Part shown: in pieces, positions 33,821 to 43,242 of the stretch
Layout of the letters: the number at the start of each line of letters is the position of its first letter
Position numbering within the stretch: position 1 is the stretch's first letter
Origin: Solibacillus sp040273735
GTDB lineage: Bacteria > Bacillota > Bacilli > Bacillales_A > Planococcaceae
Length of the DNA stretch: 64,000 nt
Assembly (NCBI RefSeq): GCF_040273735.1
Contig: NZ_JBELZM010000010.1
Span: 1 to 64,000 of the forward strand
Direction of reading: 5' to 3'
The notes under the pieces: model-generated
What the model was told of the DNA's origin: nothing
Database searches by the model: none
Seen by the model: only the letters and a program-made list of their open reading frames with translations
Program-made: the position numbers and the translations under genes

Positions 33821-34183
33821 ATGATTCGTGGAATTCGCGGTGCAATTACGATTGTTGAAGATAAAGCCGAGTACGTATGGGGAGAAACGGCAAGACTAGT
33901 GAAAGAAGTTGCGAAACAAAATGAAATTGAACCGGAAGATATTGCCTCTGTGACAATTTCTACAACACCGGATATTCATTCCGCCTTTCCTGCCAAGTCG
34001 GTACGGACGATGCCAGGATGGCAGTATGTACCGATTATGTGTATGCATGAGATGGATGTGCCTGGTGCACTGCCATTATGTATTCGCGTATTATTGCATG
34101 TAAATACGGATACTCCGCAGCACGAAATCCAACATGTGTATTTAGAAGATGCGGTAAAATTAAGACCAGATTTAGTGAAATAA
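33821..34183 (+). CDS. aroH: Chorismate mutase, AroH type
   Basis: This enzyme rearranges chorismate to prephenate for phenylalanine and tyrosine. The 120-residue monofunctional trimeric AroH fold is unlike the helical AroQ. Active-site residues by analogy with B. subtilis: Arg in 'IRGIRGAI', Arg in 'SVRTMPG', Glu in 'MCMHEMDVPGAL', Arg in 'CIRVLLHV' and Tyr in 'HVYLEDAV'. It is three bases after aroB. In B. subtilis the trp operon follows at this point; here hisC follows directly. Confidence 0.96.
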   Translation: MIRGIRGAITIVEDKAEYVWGETARLVKEVAKQNEIEPEDIASVTISTTPDIHSAFPAKSVRTMPGWQYVPIMCMHEMDVPGALPLCIRVLLHVNTDTPQHEIQHVYLEDAVKLRPDLVK

Positions 34184-34208
34184 TTGCGAGTTAGAGGAGA
34201 CGTTGAGG

Positions 34209-35309
34209 ATGAAGTGGAAACAACAGTTATTTGGAATGAAAGCTTACCAACCGGGAAAACCAATTGAAGAAGTTAAAAAGCTTTTCGGATTGGATGAAGT
34301 CGTGAAGCTTGCTTCAAATGAAAATCCCTTTGGCAGCTCACCAAAAGTAAAGCAATTTTTACAAAAAGATGAATCCAATCATGCAATATATCCGGACGGT
34401 TATGCTCAAAGCTTACGAACATCATTGGCGAATTTCTATGACGTTGCCGAAAATGAACTCATTTTAGGGAATGGTTCGGATGATTTAATCGCAATCATTA
34501 CCCGTGCATTATTATATCCAGGTGTGAATACAGTCATGGCAGACTTGTCATTTTCTCAATACTGGCATAATGCAGAGATTGAAGGAGCAGAAGTGCGTAA
34601 AGTACCATTGAAAAATGGTGTCCATGATTTAGAAGCAATGTTGGAGGCAATTGATGAAAATACATCGGTTGTTTGGGTATGTAATCCGAACAATCCGACA
34701 GGTACGATCGTATCGGATGAAACATTGAGCGCTTTCTTGGCTAAATTGCCTAAGGATGTTTTCATTGTATTGGACGAAGCATATGTTGAATACATTAACG
34801 ATGCCTCTTATAAAGATACATTGCATTTTTTCCGTGACTATCCGAACATAATTTTATTGCGTACATTCTCAAAAGCGTATGGACTCGCTTCTTTCCGTGT
34901 CGGCTACGGAATTGCCCAAGCAGAAGTTATTGCGAAACTTGACCCGGTGCGTGCACCGTTCAACAATACGGTCCTAAGCCAACAAGTTGCGCAAGTCGCC
35001 CTGCAGGATCAGGAATACATTGCCAGCTGCCGTGAAGCAAATGAAATCGGCAAAAAGCAGTATGTAGAATTTTGCGAGCAGCACGGTTTAAATTATTTCC
35101 CTTCGCAAACGAACTTTGTCATGTTTGAAGTGAAAGCCCCAAGTAATGTTGTATTTGAAGAAATGATGAAGCGCGGATTTATTATCCGAAGCGGAGCGGC
35201 ATTAGGATTGGAAGGCTATATTCGGGTGACGATCGGAACAGAAGCACAAAATGCGAGATTTTTACAACTACTTGAAGAAGTCTTAAATGAGCAAGGAGTA
35301 CTTGCATGA
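34209..35309 (+). CDS. hisC: Histidinol-phosphate / aromatic aminotransferase
   Basis: This PLP enzyme serves histidine synthesis and, in Bacillus, also transamination of prephenate-derived keto acids to tyrosine and phenylalanine, which explains its place in an aro operon. ATG 34209 (MKWKQQLFGMKAYQPGKP) lies 9 bases after GAGGAG; the TTG at 34203 is too close. Motifs: 'KLASNENPFG', 'NPNNPTGT', 'LDEAYVEYI', and the PLP lysine in 'RTFSKAYGLASFRVGYG'. 366 residues. The end overlaps tyrA by four bases. Confidence 0.95.
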   Translation: MKWKQQLFGMKAYQPGKPIEEVKKLFGLDEVVKLASNENPFGSSPKVKQFLQKDESNHAIYPDGYAQSLRTSLANFYDVAENELILGNGSDDLIAIITRALLYPGVNTVMADLSFSQYWHNAEIEGAEVRKVPLKNGVHDLEAMLEAIDENTSVVWVCNPNNPTGTIVSDETLSAFLAKLPKDVFIVLDEAYVEYINDASYKDTLHFFRDYPNIILLRTFSKAYGLASFRVGYGIAQAEVIAKLDPVRAPFNNTVLSQQVAQVALQDQEYIASCREANEIGKKQYVEFCEQHGLNYFPSQTNFVMFEVKAPSNVVFEEMMKRGFIIRSGAALGLEGYIRVTIGTEAQNARFLQLLEEVLNEQGVLA

Positions 35310-36403
35310 CAAGAAATGTCTTCGTAATCGGACTAGGGTTAATTGGTGGATCTGTAGCGATGGCTTTGCAGAAGGCACCACATACAAAAGTGTTCGGCTA
35401 TGATGCTCATGAACAAACGCGACAATTAGCGGACACATTACAAGTCGTTCATGAAGTAGTTAAAAATCCTGCTGAGTTTGCAAAAGAAGCGGACATAATT
35501 ATTTTTGGTACGCCGGTAAATGTCACACTCGACTTTATGGAACAGCTTAAGTCATGGGAATTAAAACGCAATGTCATTATTACAGATACAGGTAGTACAA
35601 AAGCGAAAATAATGGAAAAAGCATTAGAGCTGCGGCAACTGGGTATTACATTTATCGGAGGGCACCCAATGGCGGGTTCCCATAAAAGCGGTATTACAGC
35701 AGCAAAGCCATATTTACTGGAAAATGCCTACTATATGCTGACACCCCATGAAGGGGAAGAACTTGAAAAACTTGCTGCACTCGACGATCTGCTGAAATTT
35801 ACGCTCGGAAAAATGGTTATTGTTGATGCAAAGGTACACGATCATATGACAGCTGTTGTCAGCCATTTCCCCCATATTATCGCGGCATCTTTAGTACATC
35901 AGCTTAATAGTGAAAAACAGACATATCCAATGACCTCTTCGTTAGCTGCCGGTGGTTTCCGGGATATTACACGTATTGCTTCCTCAAACCCTGCTTTATG
36001 GCGTGATATTACAATGCAAAATAAGCAGGAATTAGTCGGACAGCTTGATAATTGGCTTACAGAAATGCAGCGCGTCCGCAATCTATTGGCTGAAGGTGAT
36101 GCGAAAGCAATCGAGAACTACTTCAGTGAAGCGCGTGATGTCCGGGATAGTTTGCCGGTTGCGAACGGTGCCTTGTATATGCCGTATGACCTGTATGTCG
36201 ATATTCCGGATTATCCGGGGGTCATTTCAGAAGTGACAGGCTTATTGGCAGAAAATAATATAAGTATTACAAATATACGTATCGTTGAAACACGTGTCGA
36301 TGTATTCGGTATTTTGGTCATTAGTTTCCAGACAAACGAAGACCGGGAACGTGCCGCACAATGCATTGCACACAAGGCAAAGTTTGACACTTATATTTCA
36401 TAA
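35306..36403 (+). CDS. tyrA: Prephenate dehydrogenase
   Basis: This enzyme oxidatively decarboxylates prephenate to 4-hydroxyphenylpyruvate with NAD+, committing flux to tyrosine. The 365-residue protein has an N-terminal Rossmann fold 'VIGLGLIGGSVAMAL' (5-19), 'TDTGSTKAKIM', 'FIGGHPMAGSHKSGI' (catalytic His), and a C-terminal ACT domain ('LYVDIPDYPGVISEVTGLLAENNI') that probably senses tyrosine. ATGA overlap with hisC indicates coupled translation. Confidence 0.96.
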   Translation: MTRNVFVIGLGLIGGSVAMALQKAPHTKVFGYDAHEQTRQLADTLQVVHEVVKNPAEFAKEADIIIFGTPVNVTLDFMEQLKSWELKRNVIITDTGSTKAKIMEKALELRQLGITFIGGHPMAGSHKSGITAAKPYLLENAYYMLTPHEGEELEKLAALDDLLKFTLGKMVIVDAKVHDHMTAVVSHFPHIIAASLVHQLNSEKQTYPMTSSLAAGGFRDITRIASSNPALWRDITMQNKQELVGQLDNWLTEMQRVRNLLAEGDAKAIENYFSEARDVRDSLPVANGALYMPYDLYVDIPDYPGVISEVTGLLAENNISITNIRIVETRVDVFGILVISFQTNEDRERAAQCIAHKAKFDTYIS

Positions 36404-36438
36404 AGGCAAATGTGATTTTCTTATAGGGGGGTTCATAT

Positions 36439-37725
36439 ATGAGTACAACATTACAATACATTCAACCGTCATTACAGGGAGACATTACGGTACCAGGTGA
36501 CAAATCGGTATCGCATCGCTCGGTTATGTTCGGTTCCATTGCAAATGGAAAAACGACTGTCAGCGGCTTCTTATTAGGAGAAGACTGTCTGCGTACAATT
36601 GACTGCTTCCAAAAGCTTGGGGTGGACATTGAGGTAGATGGGACAGATGTAACGATAAACAGTCCAGGAATCGACGGTTGGACAGAACCGAAAGAAGTGC
36701 TTTACACAGGAAATTCAGGTACGACAACGCGTTTAATGCTAGGGCTATTATCCGGCACGAAACTACATACAATCATGACAGGTGACGCATCGATTGGTAA
36801 GCGTCCAATGCGTCGTGTCGCAGATCCTTTACGTTTAATGGGTGCGCAAATAGCCGGACGAGACAATGGACAATATACGCCACTCGCGATTCAAGGTGGA
36901 CCGTTAAAAGCGATTGACTATAAGATGCCTGTAGCAAGTGCCCAAGTGAAATCAGCTATTCTACTTGCGGGTATACGTGCGGAAGGTACAACGGTTGTGC
37001 GTGAGGAAGAGATTTCACGTGATCATACAGAACGTATGCTGCGACAGTTCGGGGCAACGGTAACAGTTGAAGATGGGGTCGTATCATTGCAAGGCGGCCA
37101 AACACTGACAGGAACACATGTAAATGTACCAGGTGATATTTCTTCGGCTGCATTTTTCCTTGTTGCTGGTGCCATTGCGAAAAACAGTAAAATTGTTCTT
37201 AAAAATGTTGGGGTTAATGAGACACGAGACGGCATTTTGGAAGTGCTTCAAAACATGGGTGCGAAAATGTCGGTTGCAATAGATGACGAGAACGCGGCAG
37301 AACCAACTGCTACGATTACGATTGAAACTTCCAATCTAAAAGGAACGACAGTTGAAGGCGCCATTATTCCTCGCCTAATCGATGAAATCCCGATTATTGC
37401 GCTGCTTGCGACACAGGCAGCCGGTAAAACAATCATTAAAGATGCGGAAGAGCTAAAAGTGAAAGAAACAAACCGTATTGATGCGGTTGTAAATGAGTTA
37501 AAGAAGCTAGGCGCAAATATTGAAGCAACAGATGACGGTATGGTTATCGAAGGTCCGGCATCTTTACATGGTGGAAGCTTGAGAACATATGGTGATCACC
37601 GTATTGGAATGATGGGTGCAATCGCTGCTCTTGTTGCAGATGGGGAAGTGGAATTGGATGATGCGGATTGTATCGCTGTTTCCTATCCAAATTTTTTTGA
37701 CCATGTCAATAGTATAATAAAATAA
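36439..37725 (+). CDS. aroA: 3-phosphoshikimate 1-carboxyvinyltransferase (EPSP synthase)
   Basis: This enzyme joins shikimate-3-phosphate and PEP to give EPSP. Called aroE in B. subtilis. The 428-residue protein shows 'GDKSVSHRSVMFGSIANGKT', 'LYTGNSGTTTRLMLGLL', 'GDASIGKRPMRRV', 'PRLIDEIPIIALLA' and 'KETNRIDAVVNELKKLGA'. 'GNSGTTTR' with Thr and Ala variations suggests class II type, which tends to be less sensitive to glyphosate; that is inference. Last gene of the aromatic operon, closed by a terminator. Confidence 0.96.
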   Translation: MSTTLQYIQPSLQGDITVPGDKSVSHRSVMFGSIANGKTTVSGFLLGEDCLRTIDCFQKLGVDIEVDGTDVTINSPGIDGWTEPKEVLYTGNSGTTTRLMLGLLSGTKLHTIMTGDASIGKRPMRRVADPLRLMGAQIAGRDNGQYTPLAIQGGPLKAIDYKMPVASAQVKSAILLAGIRAEGTTVVREEEISRDHTERMLRQFGATVTVEDGVVSLQGGQTLTGTHVNVPGDISSAAFFLVAGAIAKNSKIVLKNVGVNETRDGILEVLQNMGAKMSVAIDDENAAEPTATITIETSNLKGTTVEGAIIPRLIDEIPIIALLATQAAGKTIIKDAEELKVKETNRIDAVVNELKKLGANIEATDDGMVIEGPASLHGGSLRTYGDHRIGMMGAIAALVADGEVELDDADCIAVSYPNFFDHVNSIIK

Positions 37726-37733
37726 CGATTTGC

Positions 37734-37775
37734 GGAGATGTAAAAAGAAGTTCCTTTTGCATCTCCTTTTTACTT
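37734..37775 (+). terminator. Terminator after aroA
   Basis: GGAGATGTAAAAAG pairs with CTTTTGCATCTCC (one bulge), followed by a T-rich run. Confidence 0.75.
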
Positions 37776-37877
37776 TTTTCAAATGAATTTTATAAAACAT
37801 CCGAATTCTTTTTCTTGTGATGCATTGCTTCGTCATGTAGCATAATATTGAGAACAAAAGAAAAAGGTGAAATACAC

Positions 37878-39122
37878 ATGGAACTATTACTACAAGCGAT
37901 TCAAGAAGGAAATTTAGAGGAGATTAACCGACTTCTTGAATCTTTTTTAATGGATGCTGAACCAGCAGCACAATATGAAGTAGCTGAAGCACTTATGCAT
38001 TACGGATTTTTAAATGAAGCAGACCGTGTATTTGAACATCTGCAATTTTTATTTCCTGAGGAAGCGCAAATTTCAATCGATCGTGCAAGCGTATTAATTG
38101 AGCTAGGTGAAGAGGATAATGCCCTTGATTTATTAATGGGGATAGCCGATGATGCACCAGAATATCCTCAAGCACTGTTAGTATTGGCGGACTATTATCA
38201 AATGCAGGGATTATTTGAAGTGGCGGAACAACGGATTAATGATGCGCTGCAAATTTTACCGCATGAACCTTTACTGCAATTTGCCAAAGCAGAATTATTA
38301 TTTGAAACAGGTCGTTTTACAGAGGCTGTTCGAATTTATGAAGAGCTTTATGCAATTGATAAAAAGTTTGCTGGTATAATTTTAGCCCAACGTCTTGCGG
38401 AAGTTTATCGTGCAGGCGCAGGTTATGAAACTGCCCTGGATTATTATATGGAAGCACTTGAAGAAGAAGTTACAGCAGACTTGCTGTTTGGCTCGGCCTA
38501 TGCAGCTTTCCAGACGGAAAAATATGAGCTAGCTATAAAACAGTTGGAAGATTTAAAAGAGTTGGACCCTGATTATTTCTCAGCTTATTTACTGCTGGCT
38601 GAAAGTTATGCAATGCTCGAGGATAATGAGCGTGCTTTAAAAGTTATTAAAGAAGGTCTTAAACGAGACGAATACGATAAATCCCTCTATTTATTTGCAG
38701 GGAAAATGGCGATAAAAAATGGCAAGCAGCAGGAAGCGATAGAATTTTTGAGTGAGGCCATTGCCTTGGATCCGGAATATATGGAAGCGATACTAGTATT
38801 GATGTCTGTTTACAATACGGAACAACGCTATGAAGAAATTATTTCACTATATGAACAATTGCATCAAAATGAATTTGAATGGGTAGCGTTATATCCATTT
38901 GTAGCCAATGCTTATAATGAAGAAGAACTGTTCGAAAAAGCATACGAAATTTACAAAGAGGCATATAATGAATTTAACGATGATGTTGAGTTTTTAGAGA
39001 AATATTTCCTGTTTTTAGTTGAGGACGGCAAGCGTGATGAAGCAAAACAAATTGCCGAGCGACTTGTCCAATTACAGCCTTCTGAACAGCAATGGACTGA
39101 TTTATTAGAACGCTTTGAGTAA
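37878..39122 (+). CDS. ypiA: TPR-repeat protein YpiA
   Basis: This 414-residue all-helical protein of tandem tetratricopeptide repeats runs through nearly its whole length, with repeats about every 34 residues; 'AEQRINDALQILPHEPLLQFAKAELLFE' style units are visible. ATG 37878 follows AAAGGTGA by 8 bases; the TTG upstream has no site. The neighbouring gene encodes ReoY, and YpiA homologues have been implicated with ReoM and ReoY in ClpCP-dependent control of MurA stability. Twelve bases separate it from reoY. Confidence 0.85.
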   Translation: MELLLQAIQEGNLEEINRLLESFLMDAEPAAQYEVAEALMHYGFLNEADRVFEHLQFLFPEEAQISIDRASVLIELGEEDNALDLLMGIADDAPEYPQALLVLADYYQMQGLFEVAEQRINDALQILPHEPLLQFAKAELLFETGRFTEAVRIYEELYAIDKKFAGIILAQRLAEVYRAGAGYETALDYYMEALEEEVTADLLFGSAYAAFQTEKYELAIKQLEDLKELDPDYFSAYLLLAESYAMLEDNERALKVIKEGLKRDEYDKSLYLFAGKMAIKNGKQQEAIEFLSEAIALDPEYMEAILVLMSVYNTEQRYEEIISLYEQLHQNEFEWVALYPFVANAYNEEELFEKAYEIYKEAYNEFNDDVEFLEKYFLFLVEDGKRDEAKQIAERLVQLQPSEQQWTDLLERFE

Positions 39123-39134
39123 AGGGAGGATTGC

Positions 39135-39686
39135 ATGTTGACATATTCCGTACCACTGAATGACAAAAAATTGTTTATCAGGTGGTTTTTAAAAAATTTT
39201 CAGTTAAAAAGACGTGAGGGTGTATGGATTTTAAATTACTTATTAAGTAATGACGACTTATTGCAAAACGTTCATTTCGTTGATGAAGCACATTATTGCC
39301 CGCGTTCCATTGTAATGTCGACAATTGAGACAACGAGTATCCCATTCCGATTTTATAAAGAAAATATTATGACATCCGATGCTGAAAAAGCATTTCATGA
39401 TTTACGAATCAATGCACATGAAGCAATTTACTTTCAGCTGAACTTCCCGAGTGTACCGCCTGATCCTCTGTATTTGGCGGTACTGGAGGAAAACCCTTAT
39501 GTACCTGCTGATATATTTATTAGTGAGAAAGACCGTCTAGCAGCAGAGCGTTTGCTGGAAAATAGTGTTCTAGAATTCCAGGAACAGCAACTGTTAAAAG
39601 AAATTGATGAAGCGCTGGATAGTGGAGATAAAGAACGTTTTTTCGAGTTATCTAATTTATTGCAAGCATTAAAGCATACGAAGTAA
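39135..39686 (+). CDS. reoY: ReoY (YpiB), UPF0302 protein with IDEAL domain
   Basis: This 183-residue protein has an N-terminal UPF0302 alpha/beta domain ('FIRWFLKNFQLKRREGVWILNY') and a C-terminal IDEAL motif near 157-175 ('LLKEIDEALDSGDKERFFEL'). In Listeria, ReoY helps deliver MurA, the first enzyme of peptidoglycan synthesis, to ClpCP protease; the B. subtilis homologue is YpiB. GGGAGGA lies 5 bases from the ATG. It is encoded with the TPR protein YpiA. Confidence 0.88.
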   Translation: MLTYSVPLNDKKLFIRWFLKNFQLKRREGVWILNYLLSNDDLLQNVHFVDEAHYCPRSIVMSTIETTSIPFRFYKENIMTSDAEKAFHDLRINAHEAIYFQLNFPSVPPDPLYLAVLEENPYVPADIFISEKDRLAAERLLENSVLEFQEQQLLKEIDEALDSGDKERFFELSNLLQALKHTK

Positions 39687-39755
39687 TTTGAACTTTATTA
39701 AAAAATTACTTCTTTCCTATTTTCAGAAGGTTTAAAGGTACTAGGAGGAAAGAAT

Positions 39756-40199
39756 ATGAACTTTATTGTAAAAGATGTAGAACAGTTCCAGGCACAAAAG
39801 CAGTTTATAGATACGGCAATTGTCCCGCTTGTGCAATTGGATTTTTCAGATCAAGGAATAAAGCAGAGCAGTTCTGCTTCAGAATATTTAATGACGTTGA
39901 CGAATTTCATAGAACAGCAGTTTAAAGGTCGTCTTTTATTATTGCCCCCCTTTTCATATACAATGGGAACCAAGTCAGATAAAATGCCAGAAACAATTGA
40001 AACAGAATTGAAGGAAGCAGGTTTTAAAGCAGTGGTCTTTATTACCTGTGACCATTCATGGACTGAATATAAAGAATATTTAAATATTATTTGGCTTCCG
40101 GCCATCCCGCTTGAGTCTATGGATCAGGGTGTAAAACAGAGAATTTTGGAAGATCAGTTAAAACAAGTCCTCCCAACTTTTACGGAAATTTGGATTTAA
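39756..40199 (+). CDS. ypiF: DUF2487 protein YpiF
   Basis: This 147-residue soluble protein matches YpiF/DUF2487 in length and position before qcrA in Bacillus. Visible features are a conserved 'VPLVQLDFSDQ' strand, 'GRLLLLPPFSYT' and 'HSWTEYKEYLNIIWLPAIPLESM', suggesting an alpha/beta sandwich. AGGAGG precedes the ATG. No function is known. Its constant link to qcrABC hints at a role in assembly or expression of that complex, which is speculative. Confidence 0.8.
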   Translation: MNFIVKDVEQFQAQKQFIDTAIVPLVQLDFSDQGIKQSSSASEYLMTLTNFIEQQFKGRLLLLPPFSYTMGTKSDKMPETIETELKEAGFKAVVFITCDHSWTEYKEYLNIIWLPAIPLESMDQGVKQRILEDQLKQVLPTFTEIWI

Positions 40200-40374
40200 C
40201 GAGCATTTATCAGCTACATTTGTTTCATTAAATGTTCACAAACTACACTTTTGGAAATGAATGCTATATTGACCAACTTATTCAGTTGATATATCATAGA
40301 TATGTCCTAGTTATTTACTATTTTTAAAAGTATATGTCCGTTGGACTGACCTTTTAGTAAGAGGGGGGAAAAGG

Positions 40375-40881
40375 ATGAGTAGGAATCGAGTTACAAGACG
40401 TCAATTTTTAACTTATACAATTACTGGTGTAGGTGGATTTATGGCGGCAGGAATGTTAATGCCAATGGTACGTTTTGCTATTGACCCAATTCTTCAGTCA
40501 AAAGAAGATGGAGATTTTGTACAAACAAGCAAAAAAATTGCTGAAATTACAGAAGTTCCAGTAAAAGTGGACTTCTCGTATGAACAGACGGATGGTTGGT
40601 ACAAATCAGAAGTAGCTGATGCTGCTTGGGTTTACAAAGAAGGTGACGAAATCATCGCAATCTCACCTGTATGTAAGCATTTAGGGTGTACTGTAAACTG
40701 GGAAGGTAATCCAGAGCACGCAAATCAATTCTTCTGTGCATGTCATGCGGGACGTTATGAAAAAACAGGTGTAAACGTAAAAGGTACACCGCCTCTTGGA
40801 CCACTGGATATGTATGAAGTGTCAGAAAATGATGGTTTCTTATTGCTTGGGAAAAAAATCGCTAACACACACAGTAACTAA
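40375..40881 (+). CDS. qcrA: Menaquinol:cytochrome c reductase Rieske iron-sulfur subunit
   Basis: The Rieske subunit of the cytochrome bc complex accepts electrons from menaquinol. The N-terminus carries a twin-arginine motif 'TRRQFLTY' followed by a hydrophobic segment (12-30), fitting Tat-dependent membrane insertion. The [2Fe-2S] ligands are in 'CKHLGCTVNW' and 'CACHAGRYE'. 168 residues. GGGGGGAAAAGG precedes the ATG. First gene of qcrABC, which links the menaquinone made by hep/men genes to cytochrome c. Confidence 0.97.
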   Translation: MSRNRVTRRQFLTYTITGVGGFMAAGMLMPMVRFAIDPILQSKEDGDFVQTSKKIAEITEVPVKVDFSYEQTDGWYKSEVADAAWVYKEGDEIIAISPVCKHLGCTVNWEGNPEHANQFFCACHAGRYEKTGVNVKGTPPLGPLDMYEVSENDGFLLLGKKIANTHSN

Positions 40882-40903
40882 ATAAGTTAGGGGGTACGAC
40901 ACA

Positions 40904-41578
40904 GTGCTAAATAAAATTTATGATTGGGTCGATGAACGTTTAGATATTACTCCTATTTGGCGTGATATTGCCGACCATGAAGTGCCAGAGCACGTTAACC
41001 CTGCCCATCACTTTTCAGCATTCGTTTACTGTTTCGGGGGATTAACATTCTTTATTACAGTAATTCAAATTCTATCAGGTATGTTCTTAACTATGTATTA
41101 CGTACCAGATGTAGAGAATGCTTGGAAATCAGTTTACTATTTACAAAACGAAGTAGCATTCGGTGAAATCGTTCGTGGTATGCACCATTGGGGGGCATCT
41201 TTAGTAATTGTTATGATGTTCTTACATACACTTCGTGTATTCTTCACAGGTTCATATAAAAAACCGCGTGAATTAAACTGGTTAGTTGGTGTAGGTATCT
41301 TTGCCATTATGTTAGGTTTAGGTTTCACAGGTTATTTATTACCATGGGATATGAAAGCGTTATTCGCTACTAAAGTAGGTATCGAGATTGCTGCATCTGT
41401 TCCGTTTTTAGGTGAAACGATAAAAATATTATTAGCTGGGGATTCTACGATTATCGGGGCGCAAACTTTAACTCGTTTCTTTGCTATTCATGTATTCTTC
41501 TTACCAGCAGCATTATTTGCATTATTGGCAGTTCACTTTATTATGATCCGCCGCCAAGGTATTTCAGGACCTCTATGA
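40904..41578 (+). CDS. qcrB: Menaquinol:cytochrome c reductase cytochrome b subunit
   Basis: This cytochrome b6-type subunit of 224 residues has four membrane helices and two b hemes plus a covalently attached heme c' at a conserved cysteine near the N-terminal region. Heme-ligating histidines are in 'GMHHWGASLVIVMMFLHTLRVFF' and 'FFAIHVFFLPAALFALLAVHFIM'. GTG start after TAGGGGG. The C-terminal half of a full cytochrome b (subunit IV) is in qcrC. Confidence 0.97.
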   Translation: MLNKIYDWVDERLDITPIWRDIADHEVPEHVNPAHHFSAFVYCFGGLTFFITVIQILSGMFLTMYYVPDVENAWKSVYYLQNEVAFGEIVRGMHHWGASLVIVMMFLHTLRVFFTGSYKKPRELNWLVGVGIFAIMLGLGFTGYLLPWDMKALFATKVGIEIAASVPFLGETIKILLAGDSTIIGAQTLTRFFAIHVFFLPAALFALLAVHFIMIRRQGISGPL

Positions 41579-41617
41579 TCCGAAACTAATTGTACTATTT
41601 TTTAAGGAGGGGACACT

Positions 41618-42412
41618 ATGCAACGCGGAAAAGGTATGAAGTTCGTAGGTGATTCACGTGTAAAAGCGAATAACCGTATGCCGAACGTGCCAAAAGATTA
41701 TTCCGAGTATCCAGGGAAAACAGAAGCTTTCTGGCCTGACTTCTTATTAAAAGAATGGATGGTTGGTGCAGTTTTCTTAATCGGTTATTTATTATTAACT
41801 GTCGCACATCCTTCACCACTTGAAGGTCCGGCAGACCCAACAAATGCATCGTATATACCGTTACCGGACTGGTACTTCCTATCAATGTACCAGCTATTAA
41901 AATACTCTTATGCATCTGGTCCATATAACGTCATTGGCGCGATGGTTATTCCAGGTATTGCATTTGGTTCATTAGCATTGGTACCATTTTTAGATAGAAC
42001 ACCTGAACGTCGACCATTTAAACGACCATTACCGACAGCATTTATGTTGTTGGCAATAGCAGCACTTATTTATACAACATGGGAATCTGTTCAGGCTACT
42101 AACTGGGAAGCAGTTCATGCTCAAGGTGAAATTACGGATAAACATTTAGGTTTACTACCGGATGTTGAAGTAGATGAAACGTCCGAAGGTTATGAAATCT
42201 ATCAAGCCCAAGCGTCATGTATTGGCTGTCATGGTGGAGATCTGGCTGGTGTATCCGGCCCTATGCTTCTTGGCAATGAGTTAACAGCCGAAGAAGTTCA
42301 GGAGGTAATTGTGAATGGACGAGGCGGTATGCCTGCTGGAGCATTTACAGGTACAGATGAAGAACTTCAAGTTTTAGCTGAATTTATCGCAGGATTAAAA
42401 GAAGCTGAATAA
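41618..42412 (+). CDS. qcrC: Menaquinol:cytochrome c reductase subunit IV/cytochrome c fusion
   Basis: This 264-residue fusion is typical of Bacillales. The N-terminal part is subunit IV of a b6f complex with three membrane helices and the quinol-site 'PLPDWYFLSMYQLLKY'. The C-terminal part is a cytochrome c domain with heme-binding 'CIGCHGG' and the axial methionine in 'GRGGMPAG'. GGAGGGG precedes the ATG. It completes the bc complex at the outer face of the membrane. Confidence 0.97.
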   Translation: MQRGKGMKFVGDSRVKANNRMPNVPKDYSEYPGKTEAFWPDFLLKEWMVGAVFLIGYLLLTVAHPSPLEGPADPTNASYIPLPDWYFLSMYQLLKYSYASGPYNVIGAMVIPGIAFGSLALVPFLDRTPERRPFKRPLPTAFMLLAIAALIYTTWESVQATNWEAVHAQGEITDKHLGLLPDVEVDETSEGYEIYQAQASCIGCHGGDLAGVSGPMLLGNELTAEEVQEVIVNGRGGMPAGAFTGTDEELQVLAEFIAGLKEAE

Positions 42413-42593
42413 TTTTTTACACTGGAGAGTCAGAATATTGACTCTCTTTTTAATTTTCATTTAGTTATAGATTACATTGAAAGTTTGCGTATCACTTAAG
42501 AATATATATAATTAAAGACGTACAATATTTGGTTTAGTTGCACACAATACATAATACGAATTAAAGAAGAATGAAGAAGAAAAAGGTGAACAA

Positions 42594-43193
42594 ATGAAAG
42601 CATATATAATGCAATTATGGTACGTATTAAACCACCGTGCCTTTTTAACTTTACTGCTTATTATTAACTTGCTTGGTACAGTTTACGGTTATTACTGGTA
42701 TCGAGGGCAGTTGGCAGTAACAGAACCGATTTACTATATATTCGTACCGGATTCCCCCACAGCAAGCTTATTTTTCTGTTTTGCCATTTCTGGTTGGCTG
42801 ATCGGCAGAAACTTTAGATTAATGGAAGTGCTTGCCTTTATCACTTTAATTAAATATGGATTATGGGCAGTTGCGATGAATCTTCTTACATTTGTGGAGA
42901 ACGGACAGCTGGGAGCGGACGGGTGGATGCTCGTTGCTTCGCATTTTTTAATGGCGGTACAGGCTGTTCTGTATTTACCGAAATACCGATTTAAAATGTG
43001 GCACGTGATGGTTGCAGCTGTTTGGACATTGCATAACGATATAATTGACTATTTATTTGGGCAAATGCCATTTTACAGAGTCATTTTCCAGTATCCGAGC
43101 GAAATTGGCTACTTCACATTTTGGCTTTCGGTGGCATGCATAATCTTTGCTTTTCTTGAAAGTCGTAAGCGTGAATATTTGCAACAAGACTAG
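42594..43193 (+). CDS. ypjA: DUF1405 membrane protein YpjA
   Basis: This 199-residue polytopic membrane protein has about five to six hydrophobic helices and matches YpjA/DUF1405, which follows qcrABC in Bacillus. Conserved aromatic-rich blocks include 'NLLGTVYGYYWYRGQL', 'PDSPTASLFFCFAISGWL' and 'VAAVWTLHNDIIDY'. AAAGGTG precedes the ATG. Function unknown; repeated linkage to the bc complex suggests respiratory context. Confidence 0.85.
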   Translation: MKAYIMQLWYVLNHRAFLTLLLIINLLGTVYGYYWYRGQLAVTEPIYYIFVPDSPTASLFFCFAISGWLIGRNFRLMEVLAFITLIKYGLWAVAMNLLTFVENGQLGADGWMLVASHFLMAVQAVLYLPKYRFKMWHVMVAAVWTLHNDIIDYLFGQMPFYRVIFQYPSEIGYFTFWLSVACIIFAFLESRKREYLQQD

Positions 43194-43242
43194 AAAGCCT
43201 TTAAAATTAAAGAATAGAAAGAGATAGAAAGGGAGTTCGATA

